Shown here piece by piece: positions 16,430 to 24,264 of a stretch of DNA of 33,676 nucleotides. Origin of the DNA: UBA6544 sp049601975 (GTDB taxonomy: Bacteria > Pseudomonadota > Alphaproteobacteria > UBA8366); contig JBMYRC010000035.1 of assembly GCA_049601975.1 (NCBI GenBank), forward strand, positions 1 through 33,676, read 5' to 3'. The position numbers and the translations under genes were made by a program. Within the stretch, counting starts at the first letter, position 1. Every line of letters starts with the position of its first letter. A model generated the notes under the pieces. That model was not told the DNA's origin and made no database searches. It saw only the letters and a list, made by a program, of their open reading frames with translations.

Positions 16430-17245
16430 GTGAGCAGTTGGCTAACACACGAAGCGCAGGCGCTAACGGCTGATAATTTGGAAGCGCTGTTCCATAACGA
16501 AATCCCGGCGATCCGCATCCCCAGCTTTGCGACACCTGCCGAATGTGGCGCCTTCGCCGATGGATTGCGTCAATGCGACCTGCATGTGGTGAAGGGGGCA
16601 ACGGATCATTCCTCGCCGTCTTTCGAAGCCCAGAAGATCGCCTTCATTGGGCTGACCCAATACGAGTTCAAATACCGCCCGATCGAAGATTATCTCGATG
16701 CGGCGGATACGGCGCGGGCGGAAGTGGCTCCGGTCTTCGAGGCTGCGTTCGATCCCGTGGAGCGGTTAATGGCGTGCTTGCGCGATATTACGGACACCAG
16801 AGTTGAAATCGCCGGCGATCCAGGTGGGCGTCGCTACTCCGCGACCATCATCCGCAGTTCCAACGAAGGTTTAGCCCTGCACGCGGATTTCGCTCCTTAT
16901 CAGGCACCGCAACTCACCGTTACCGAATGCGTCGCGCAGCTGGCATGGAACTTTTACGCCGAAGTGCCCGAAAGTGCGGGCGGACATACGATCGTTCACA
17001 ACAGCCCGTGGACTTGGGAGCGCAGCTGCGACGGTGAGATCGCGGAGAATTATCCGCTCTCCTATGCAGAAGTCGAAGGTGCGGAGACCTTCACTTTTTC
17101 GCCGTGCGAAGGTGAAATTGTGATGTTCAATTCGCGCAACCCGCACGAAGTCATCCCCGTATTAGACGCGAAGGGGAAGGATCGCATCGCCATGGCAACC
17201 TTTATCGGGCGAATGCCAAATGGTGAATTACGGCTTTGGTCTTAG
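16430..17245 (+). CDS. Fe(II)/2-oxoglutarate-dependent oxygenase
   Basis: The protein of about 271 residues carries the 2-His-1-Asp iron site: H153-A-D155 in LALHADFAPY (numbered from an ATG at 16424) and H241 in NPHEVIPV, followed by the 2-oxoglutarate Arg near 254 in KDRIAMATFIGR. It is a different family from the PhyH protein at 1877; the IPSFATPAECGAF opening resembles prolyl-hydroxylase-like oxygenases. GTG at 16430 is chosen as start because the AGGGGAG ribosome binding site ends only one base before the ATG at 16424 but lies seven bases from the GTG. It follows an esterase-like gene, so ester cleavage and hydroxylation may be linked. The substrate is unknown. Confidence 0.82.
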   Translation: MSSWLTHEAQALTADNLEALFHNEIPAIRIPSFATPAECGAFADGLRQCDLHVVKGATDHSSPSFEAQKIAFIGLTQYEFKYRPIEDYLDAADTARAEVAPVFEAAFDPVERLMACLRDITDTRVEIAGDPGGRRYSATIIRSSNEGLALHADFAPYQAPQLTVTECVAQLAWNFYAEVPESAGGHTIVHNSPWTWERSCDGEIAENYPLSYAEVEGAETFTFSPCEGEIVMFNSRNPHEVIPVLDAKGKDRIAMATFIGRMPNGELRLWS

Positions 17246-18183
17246 TCTTCAGCAGCGGTTTTTTTAGGTGCGTTTGAGGTTTTCCGATATGCCGCAGGAG
17301 ATAACCTTACGGAACGGCGAGATTGTCGCGAAAACGCCGCCTGATCGCTGTATCCGCAATCAAGAGCAATAGTACTGATCGGCGCCACGGATTGTTTTAG
17401 CAGATTACAAGTATGCTCGACCCGCGCTCGTGTGATGTATTGCCCGCCGGATAGACCGAAAAGAGCGCGAATACGTTTGTCTAATTGGTAACCGGACAAA
17501 CCCGCAATTCTGGCGAGCTTCGGAAGTCACAATGTCTGGTCGATGTTTTCATCAACAAGTTTCAAAACATTCGAGAGTTTTGAGATGTCAAAGGGCAAGC
17601 CGAGATTTGGTTGAAGATCTCTAGAGATAACCGACAATCCTATTACGTCGCCTTTTTGATTTCGCAAAGGCTCTTTCCAAGTCAGACACCAGCCCTCACG
17701 CGTTTGCGCATAAAGGTGCAATTCCAGTTTCGCCTGTATTGGTGTGCCTGACTTTATCACGTGATCGTCTTGCTGCGTGATCAAGTCGCCGAGCGGTGCT
17801 GGAAATACCACGGATGCAGTGCGGCCGAGTATATCGAATTTGGAGTAGTGACAGCCGCAGCGTTCCACCAGTGTTTGGTTCACGCTTATGTATCGGCCGT
17901 CGGCATCCTTCAGAAAATAAGCCGTGTCGGAAATTCTATCGAATAGAGCGTCGTTGGAATGATAACCGCCTAATATGCTGAAGAACTCTGTGTGAAGTTT
18001 GGTGATCTCAGTCATCTCATGAGATTGTGCTGTTTTTTCACTCCAAGCCAAATAATCCGACAATACAGAAGCGACCATTTCGCGCATTCTTCCGCCCGGA
18101 TTGTCAAATTGAACAGGAGATTGAGCAATGAATTCAGATGTGTTTTCCGGGTGCATTCCGGCACTCATGACGCCGCGCAACAC
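17242..18183 (-). pseudogene. PAS-AraC transcriptional regulator broken by an in-frame TGA
   Basis: From ATG at 18183 the frame encodes a PAS sensor domain (FFSILGGYHSNDALFDRISD, then DTAYFLKDADGRYISVNQTL through GLSVISRDLQ). It meets TGA at 17527-17529 just before LPKLARIAGLSGYQLDKRIR. The same frame then gives a full AraC DNA-binding domain (ITRARVEHTCNLLKQS, ISTIALDCGYSDQAAFSRQS) to 17242. The stop falls in the linker where CGA (Arg) would fit well, so a single C-to-T change is likely. Without the DNA-binding domain the protein cannot act as a regulator. It is divergent from the DapA-like pseudogene, its probable target, which is also destroyed. Confidence 0.85.
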
Positions 18184-18186
18184 TGA

Positions 18187-19085
18187 TCGAGCCCCAATTT
18201 TGATGCCTTAGTTCGCAAAGGGCAGGACCTGATTTCTGCCAGCATGTCTGCCGTTGTGTATTGCGGGTCGATGGTTGATTGGCCGCTGTTGTCAGATGCC
18301 GAAGGTCAACACGGCGTGGAAGCTTTGGTTGAGGCAGGCGCTCTGGTTATTGTCGGCACCGGTGCTCAAAACCCAGCCAAAGCAGCCGACCATGCTGCGC
18401 ATGCACAGAAATGCGGTGCAAATGGATTGATGGTAATCCCTCGCGTTCTTTCACGGGGAACCTCCGTCGCCGCTCAGCGCGCGCATTTTGCCGGTATTCT
18501 TGACGCTGCGAGTGAATTGCCGGCAGTCATCTACAACAGCCCGTATTATGGCTTCGAGACGAAAACTGATTTGTTCTTCGATCTTCGGGAAGATCATCCC
18601 AATCTCGTTGGCTTTAAGGAGTTTGGCGGGGCTGCTTCCTTGCGGTATGCCGCCGAGCATATCACCGGTCACGATGCCTCTCTTACCTTGATGGTAGTCG
18701 TTGATACGAACATTTTCATGGATATGTGAACTGTGGCGCGGGTGGTGCGATTACCGGAATTGGTAACGTTTTGCCGCAGCAAATTCTGCAGTTGGTCAGT
18801 TTATACGAGCAAGCCGCGCGGGGTGATGCCGTCGCCCATATCCTAGCATTGGAATTGGAAAATGCGTTGTCCGTACTCTCCAGTTCCGATGAAGGGACCG
18901 ACCTGGTGCTTTTTTATAAGTACCTGATGGTTTTGGAAGGGAATCCGGAATCCGAGCTTCACTTCAATGCGAGTGACGTCCTAACCGACAGTCAGAAAAG
19001 TTATGCGGCTAACCAATTACAGCTTTTCTAAGACTGGTACGTAAATTGGTCAAAGGCGCCAGATGTTCTGAGGCTTTGTGCGTAA
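18187..19085 (+). pseudogene. Dihydrodipicolinate-synthase-family enzyme with three lesions
   Basis: Joined across the lesions, the reading is a DapA-family aldolase: FDALVRKGQDLI, VVYCGSMVDWPLLSDAEG, the Tyr motif AVIYNSPYYGF and the Schiff-base Lys in LVGFKEFGG. Lesion one: about 20-25 N-terminal residues and the start codon are gone, replaced by a stop at 18184-18186 next to the regulator's start. Lesion two: after VVDTNIF the frame shifts at the T-run 18713-18716; one more T would restore FHGYVNCGAGGAITGIGN. Lesion three: TAA at 19029-19031 cuts the tail, which otherwise continues DWYVNWSKAPDV to 19085. A start at 18244 would give a useless 161-residue fragment. In relatives a DapA-like gene next to a PAS-AraC regulator is a common pair. 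Confidence 0.88.
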
Positions 19086-19093
19086 AGTTGAGG

Positions 19094-19564
19094 TTATCCA
19101 CCATGGCTGCCGTAGACGGCTCCAAGCATGGTGATGAGGCTGAGGGTGAGCAATGTCCAATGCAAGCGTTAGATAAGCCGGAACGTTTCCTCAGGCCACA
19201 CCGCCGCGCGGGTTCGAAACCAGCGGTGAATGAATAACGGCTCAGCGACGAATAGCATGATGGTGAAAATTACCCAAATGATAGACATCGCATCAAGCCA
19301 CCAATACTCCGGCTCCGTAAAGCGGCTCCACAGGTCCAAGGTGTCGACCATGTAAAATCCGCTAAATCCGACGAGAACGGTCGTGCCCCGAGCCTGCCAG
19401 GCGAAGCGTCCTTTGACAGCTTCGAAGAAGGCGACGCGGTCTTCCGGTTTCTGCAAGCGTTTGACCGCGGGCAATAGGACAGTGGTGACGAAAGCAACGC
19501 CGCCGATCCACAGCACGACGCCAAGAACATGAAGGGCGTGGGCGATGGCGGCGTCATCGAACAT
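19094..19564 (-). pseudogene. CopD-like integral membrane protein with a late in-frame TAA
   Basis: From ATG at 19564 the frame encodes 131 residues with three membrane segments (ALHVLGVVLWIGGVAFVTTV, a segment near VLVGFSGFYMV, and IIWVIFTIMLFVAEPLF). TAA at 19169-19171 then stops it after PEETFRLI. The same frame goes on RLHWTLLTLSLITMLGAVYG then SHGG and a stop at 19094. That extra part is a fourth membrane helix of the kind that closes this family. A CAA or GAA codon mutated to TAA is the simplest account. The shorter protein might still insert in the membrane, so partial function is possible. The family is poorly characterised. Confidence 0.6.
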
Positions 19565-19572
19565 CGCCGGTA

Positions 19573-20421
19573 TCAGACGCTCGGCACGGTCGGGTGCGGT
19601 GTCATCTGTAACTCATGGGTCCAACAGGATTTGTCTTGAGTGTGCAGGTAGTAAAAACCCTCTGCGATCTTGACCGGGTTCATGATTATGTTCGGGTTTT
19701 CCTGTGCTTTCGGCAGGGACCGCGTCCCGGGCGAGTCGATCAACCCGTCGATCACCACATTAGCGACATGGATACCATGTTCCGAATATTCTTCGGTCAG
19801 CACCTGCGCCAGGGTCCGCATCATCACGCGCGGGTAGTAGAGCGATTCCCCGGTATTGCGTTTGCGGCCGCGTAGCGACTTTGAATTGTTGGAAAAGAAA
19901 AACGAGCCTTCGCCTTTTTTACGCATTGCGGGCAGGACCTGCTTAGCGACGAGGAAGGGGCCGCGGCTTGAGATATGTTGTGCGGTATCGAACATCTCGA
20001 CATCGATGAATTCCAATAATTCCTTCTCGGGTGGCAGATCACGGCCCTCTAGATAACCCGCGTTGTAGATCAGGACGTCGGGGTCGCCCGCCTCGTTCCT
20101 AATTGTCTCGAAGGCTGTCGTCACCGAATCTTCCGAGACCAAGTCGAGCTCCACGATCATGCACTCTCCGCCTTGCGCGCGAATGGCGTCGGCGAGCGGT
20201 GCCGCGTTGGCTGCTGTGCGGGTGGTCAGGGCGGTGAAGAAACCTTCGCCCGAAAATTTTTGCGCGATGGCGCCGCCGATGCCCCAGCGAATGCCGACCG
20301 GGATGTCGCTATCGTCGACCTCTTGGCCGTGGGCCAATTGTGTATTGCGGCCATCCGATTGCCATTTCGACGTCGCGCCGACGATGACGGCGACTTGCTT
20401 GCCGGACGGGTTCGCGCTCAT
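19573..20421 (-). CDS. Divergent short-chain dehydrogenase/reductase (SDR)
   Basis: The 282-residue protein has the SDR plan: a Rossmann start VAVIVGATSKW, a Gly-rich GIRWGIGGAIAQKF, the NAG motif at 120-122 and a Ser-containing strand SFFFSNNSKSLRG. Two features are odd. Some 27 residues (about 20-46, QSDGRNTQLAHGQEVDD and onward) separate the first Gly from the rest of the Gly-rich loop. The YxxxK motif also reads YYPRVM, so the catalytic Lys is absent. It starts with an ATGA overlap on the stop of the amidohydrolase gene, so the two are translationally coupled. It may bind a nucleotide without normal SDR catalysis, or be a subfamily with a displaced active site. Confidence 0.8.
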   Translation of the reverse strand: MSANPSGKQVAVIVGATSKWQSDGRNTQLAHGQEVDDSDIPVGIRWGIGGAIAQKFSGEGFFTALTTRTAANAAPLADAIRAQGGECMIVELDLVSEDSVTTAFETIRNEAGDPDVLIYNAGYLEGRDLPPEKELLEFIDVEMFDTAQHISSRGPFLVAKQVLPAMRKKGEGSFFFSNNSKSLRGRKRNTGESLYYPRVMMRTLAQVLTEEYSEHGIHVANVVIDGLIDSPGTRSLPKAQENPNIIMNPVKIAEGFYYLHTQDKSCWTHELQMTPHPTVPSV

Positions 20422-21254
20422 GCCGCATTCTCCTTACGATCCCAGCCCCACCAGTCGCAAATGCCTCGGCCCATGACGAGTTTCTGGTCCGCCTTGGATA
20501 GCCAAGGGAGACCTTCTGTAAACATCGAAACGCATTCGGCCCACGAGCACGTCATCTTTGTGATATCCGTACCCCAAAACATTCGGCTCGGCCCGAAGGC
20601 ATCGTAAATTTGCTCGAGATATGTGTGCATCTTTGGGAATGGATAAGGTTCGCTGGAGTAGCCGGGCGCACCGGTCGCCTTTACCGCAACGTTGGGAAAT
20701 TTGGCCAGTTTCAGAAGTTCAGGCATATGAGTCATGGCTTCGGCGTCCTTGAGCGTCGTCTGGCCGCCGCGCCCGCCAAGGTGGTCGATGGTGAGCCGCA
20801 ATCCCGGGTGACGCTCCGCGACACCGCCAAGATAAGCGATTGAGTCAGTGCAGAGTGACGACACGGGAATACCCGCTTTTTCGAGTTCAGGCCACATCCA
20901 ATCGAATTCCCCCCCATGCAGGCGGTCCCGTATTGCAGGGTTGGTGAATATATAACGTGTGCCGAGCATGCCTGCTTTATCCCGCCATCCGGCCATCATC
21001 GGAAGGGCTTCCGCTTTGTCGAGCGGGAGATGCCCCAAGATTGCGAAGCGGCCCGGATAATCTCCGACCGCCTTGGTCGCCAATTCCACCGCGCCGGGGT
21101 CCCAGCTCGGCGGGTGAATGATCGCGGCGTGGACGCCGCCCTCATCCATCAAGGCGATGGCTTCCTCCGCCGTAAAGGATGTTACTTGAATATGCGATTG
21201 GTTGCTGGGTAATCCGGATCCCCAAAGATGAATCTGCGCGTCGACGATTTGCAT
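20418..21254 (-). CDS. Amidohydrolase family (amidohydro_2) metal-dependent hydrolase
   Basis: The 278-residue protein has a TIM-barrel amidohydrolase pattern: MQIVDAQIHLWG at the N-terminus, a GRFAILGHLPLD strand, LTIDHLGGRGG with a metal-type His, and MFWGTDITKM with the conserved Asp near the C-terminus. The first His of the usual HxH pair is Gln here (QIH), which is common in the decarboxylase/lactonase-like subgroup. Such enzymes hydrolyse lactones or decarboxylate aromatic acids. The neighbouring SDR gene overlaps it and lies downstream, suggesting one catabolic unit. The gene is divergent from an alpha/beta hydrolase across 135 bases. Confidence 0.87.
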   Translation of the reverse strand: MQIVDAQIHLWGSGLPSNQSHIQVTSFTAEEAIALMDEGGVHAAIIHPPSWDPGAVELATKAVGDYPGRFAILGHLPLDKAEALPMMAGWRDKAGMLGTRYIFTNPAIRDRLHGGEFDWMWPELEKAGIPVSSLCTDSIAYLGGVAERHPGLRLTIDHLGGRGGQTTLKDAEAMTHMPELLKLAKFPNVAVKATGAPGYSSEPYPFPKMHTYLEQIYDAFGPSRMFWGTDITKMTCSWAECVSMFTEGLPWLSKADQKLVMGRGICDWWGWDRKENAA

Positions 21255-21389
21255 GGCGGTGGTGCTCTTCTTTATGCGTGTCCGAGACTTATTGACTTAA
21301 AGGGGTCGTTGAAGAGGACCACCTCCCGCCGTGACTTGGGCGTCCTTGCGGGTTAAACAGCAAGACAGATTTCTGAGGAGACTTCACCT

Positions 21390-22190
21390 ATGCCCATGGC
21401 GAATATTGACGGCGGCGATATCCACTACGAGCGTGACGGCACGGGTCATCCGATGATCATGCTGTTGCCGCAAAGCAACGGGCCGGTGGGAACTGGACCG
21501 TTTCTTGAACGATTGGCGAGTGACTTCTCGGTCATCCGTTATGACCAGCGCGGAACCGGTCAAAGCGCGCCTGTACCATCGGAGGACGCGATGAGTATGG
21601 CGGGCCGGGCCGGTGAAGTGATCGGGCTGATGGACGCGTTGGATATCGAGCGGGCGCATCTCTGCTGTCATTCGACGGGCTGCGGTATCGGCTTGTCGGT
21701 GGCGTCGGCGCATCCGGACCGGACGGCCGGTTTGGTGCTGATCAATCCCTGGCAATATGGTGACGGGCATCTCACGACGATGCAGCAGCTGCGAATTGCG
21801 GCGGCGCGCGGCCTGGATCCGTATCGCTATGCCTGGTTCAACGCGAGCCTGCTGTTTCCCCCGAATTACCGGCGCACGCATGAGGCAGGGTTCGAGAAAA
21901 TGGCCGAAGCCGCTAAATCCAATCCGCAAGATGCGGATCAAATAGCGCAGCGCTTAAATGCGATCCTGGCTTACGATTCGAGAGCCATCACTTCAAGCCT
22001 TGCCTGTCCGACGCTGATCGCGACCGGCGCTGACGATCAATTGATGCCCGCATGGTTCGGCCGCGAGATGGCCGAGATCATTCCCGGCGCGCGTCTCATC
22101 GAACTCGACGGGGGCGGTCATATGTTGCCGGAGACGCGCAGCGAAGAATTAGCAATGGAAATTACCGGGTTCTTGAGTGCCGCCGATTGA
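21390..22190 (+). CDS. Alpha/beta hydrolase
   Basis: The 266-residue protein has an alpha/beta hydrolase fold of the 3-oxoadipate enol-lactonase/haloperoxidase type: IHYERDGTGHPMIMLLPQSN, FSVIRYDQRGTGQSAP, the nucleophile elbow CCHSTGCG with Ser95, the acid in ATGADDQLMP and the His in ELDGGGHMLPE (about 244). An AGGAG ribosome binding site precedes the ATG. No signal peptide is visible, so it is cytoplasmic. It is divergent from the amidohydrolase/SDR pair, which suggests a shared pathway of ring or lactone opening, though this is inference. Confidence 0.9.
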   Translation: MPMANIDGGDIHYERDGTGHPMIMLLPQSNGPVGTGPFLERLASDFSVIRYDQRGTGQSAPVPSEDAMSMAGRAGEVIGLMDALDIERAHLCCHSTGCGIGLSVASAHPDRTAGLVLINPWQYGDGHLTTMQQLRIAAARGLDPYRYAWFNASLLFPPNYRRTHEAGFEKMAEAAKSNPQDADQIAQRLNAILAYDSRAITSSLACPTLIATGADDQLMPAWFGREMAEIIPGARLIELDGGGHMLPETRSEELAMEITGFLSAAD

Positions 22191-22258
22191 TTGGAATATT
22201 AGAGCGCATCCACTAACTTCCTTTAGAGTATATCGACGAATGGCAGCGGGAGCGCATA

Positions 22259-23260
22259 ATGAGTGACGCTGAGATAGCGCCCGACCGGGAAGTCGATCCC
22301 AATATCTGGAACTATCATCCCGATGTACCGATCCCGCAGGGCGGTATTTTTCGGCATTGGTGGAATCCGGTCGCCGTCGTTAAAGGCATTCTCATTTCCT
22401 GGTTTGGGCTTTATGTCCGGGGACTGGCCCTCGCCCTGATCACAGTGTTGTGGTTGACCGTCCTGCCGACGATGGAAACCATCGGCGCAGGTGGATGGCA
22501 TTGGATAATACAGATATTCGTCGTCAACCTGACTTTGATGTTGGCATGGGCTGGATCGCTGCACCTGTATCTTTACACTTTTGCGAAGCAAGGAAAGTTT
22601 CTCGAGTTCGAAGTGAAGTCGATGAAGAAGGGCGCTCAATTTACCTTTGGCGACCAAGTTTACGACAACATGTTTTGGACACTGGCCTGGAGCGTGCCGA
22701 TATGGACTGCCTATGAGTGCGGGCTGCTATGGGCTCTCTCGCAAAATTTGATTCCGGCCAACAGTTGGGACCAGGGGCCAATTTGGCTCGTCCTACTGTT
22801 CGTGCTGATTCCTTTTGTCGACAGCTCGCATTTTTATATCACGCATCGGTTTCTGCATTGGCGAGGCGTTTACACCCATATTCACAGCGTCCATCATCGC
22901 AACGTCAACACTGGGCCTTGGTCCGGGGTGTCCATGCATCCCGTGGAAAGCGCTATCTTCTTCAGCCCGTTGCTGATCCATATTTTTCTGCCGTCGCATC
23001 CGATTCATATTGTCTTCCACGTCACTTGGCTCTCAATCGGTCCGGCGACGACGCATTGCGGTTTCCATGCCTTGTCTTTCGGCGGCAAGCGGTATCCGTA
23101 TCTCGGAGATTTCTTTCACAATCTACATCATCGATTTTTCGAATGTAATTACGGTAATCGCGAGGTGCCGCTGGATAAAATTGGCGGCACCTTCCACGAT
23201 GGTTCGCGCACGGCGAGCGTGAGGATTAACGAGCGGGCGAAAGCCGCGCGGCGGACCTAA
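22259..23260 (+). CDS. Fatty acid hydroxylase / sterol desaturase superfamily membrane protein
   Basis: The 333-residue di-iron membrane enzyme has four hydrophobic segments (VRGLALALITVLWLTVLP, WIIQIFVVNLTLMLAWAG, and others) and the His motifs that bind iron: HFYITH at 191-196 with H200, HSVHH at 209-213, the THCGFH region at 265-270 and HNLHH at 287-291. Members hydroxylate or desaturate lipids such as sterols, carotenoids, fatty acids or plasmalogens. The aldo/keto reductase gene starts one base after its stop codon, so the two are co-transcribed. Confidence 0.9.
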   Translation: MSDAEIAPDREVDPNIWNYHPDVPIPQGGIFRHWWNPVAVVKGILISWFGLYVRGLALALITVLWLTVLPTMETIGAGGWHWIIQIFVVNLTLMLAWAGSLHLYLYTFAKQGKFLEFEVKSMKKGAQFTFGDQVYDNMFWTLAWSVPIWTAYECGLLWALSQNLIPANSWDQGPIWLVLLFVLIPFVDSSHFYITHRFLHWRGVYTHIHSVHHRNVNTGPWSGVSMHPVESAIFFSPLLIHIFLPSHPIHIVFHVTWLSIGPATTHCGFHALSFGGKRYPYLGDFFHNLHHRFFECNYGNREVPLDKIGGTFHDGSRTASVRINERAKAARRT

Positions 23261-23261
23261 A

Positions 23262-24191
23262 ATGGATCGACGCATTATTGGTGGAACAGGTGGTCTCAGT
23301 GTTTCGTTGGTCGGGCTTGGTTGCAATGCCTTTGGCAAACGCGTCGACGAAAAAGGAACACATGCGGTCATGGACGCGGCCATCGACGCCGGGATTGATT
23401 TTTTTGATACCGCCGAGAGTTATGGTGGCGGAAATTCCGAGACCTATATGGGCAGCGGCCTTAAGGGGAAGCGCGCCAGGGTGTTTCTCGCCTCCAAGTT
23501 CGGCAATACGATCGTCCATATCGACGGTAAGAACCGCGGCTCGGCGGAGAACATTCGTGCTGCACTCGACAAAAGTTTGGCGAAGCTCCAGACCGACTAT
23601 ATCGACCTCTATCAACTTCATCGGCCTGATTATGACACGCCTATTGCGGACACGATGGGCGCACTCGAAGACCTCGTGACCGACGGTAAGATTCGATATT
23701 ATGGATGTTCTTATTTTACAGGCGTGCAAATGCAGGAAGCGGTCGACGAGGCACAGCGTTCGGGATTACGTGGGTTCGTGACGGCGCAAAATGCATGGAA
23801 TGTTTTGCAACGGGATATCGAGCCTGAACTCGTCCCTGTCTGTGAAGCCAGTGGGATGACCGTGTTGCCGTATTACCCGATTGCGAAGGGGTTGCTGACC
23901 GGAAAGTATCAGCGCGGGAAATCCGCCCCTGCCGGTAGTCGCCTGTCGGGCGACGCTAATCTGGAGAATGCCGATTTCGACCGGTTGGAGAGACTGGACG
24001 CCTACGCGCGCGTCCACGGATACAATTTGCTGACGCTCGCGATGTCATGGCTCGCGGCGCAACCGGTCACGGCCAGCATTATCGCCGGTGGGTCAAAACC
24101 TGAACAGATGGCGGCGAACGCCAATGCGATTCAGTGGAAGATGACAGCCGAGAACTTACACGAGATCGATGCGGTTGTAGCGGGCGCGTAG
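23262..24191 (+). CDS. Aldo/keto reductase
   Basis: The 309-residue protein has the whole aldo/keto reductase active site: D49 and Y54 in FFDTAESYGGG, K79 in VFLASKFG and H120 in YQLHRPD. The TIM-barrel C-terminal part with SIIAGGSKPEQM binds NADPH. Its ATG is one base after the hydroxylase stop, giving a two-gene unit in which a hydroxylated lipid product or aldehyde could be reduced. That link is inference from spacing. No sign of damage is seen. Confidence 0.92.
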   Translation: MDRRIIGGTGGLSVSLVGLGCNAFGKRVDEKGTHAVMDAAIDAGIDFFDTAESYGGGNSETYMGSGLKGKRARVFLASKFGNTIVHIDGKNRGSAENIRAALDKSLAKLQTDYIDLYQLHRPDYDTPIADTMGALEDLVTDGKIRYYGCSYFTGVQMQEAVDEAQRSGLRGFVTAQNAWNVLQRDIEPELVPVCEASGMTVLPYYPIAKGLLTGKYQRGKSAPAGSRLSGDANLENADFDRLERLDAYARVHGYNLLTLAMSWLAAQPVTASIIAGGSKPEQMAANANAIQWKMTAENLHEIDAVVAGA

Positions 24192-24264
24192 GTACAACTC
24201 GATGAAGGTTTTTGGCGCTGGATGTTGTCAGGGTGCCGACAGATGCGGTGTATACTGATACCCC

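Noticed and set aside
17527..17529. The TGA in the PAS-AraC gene as selenocysteine
   Set aside because: It falls in a linker before the DNA-binding domain, with no redox motif around it and no known selenoprotein of this family. A CGA-to-TGA mutation is simpler.
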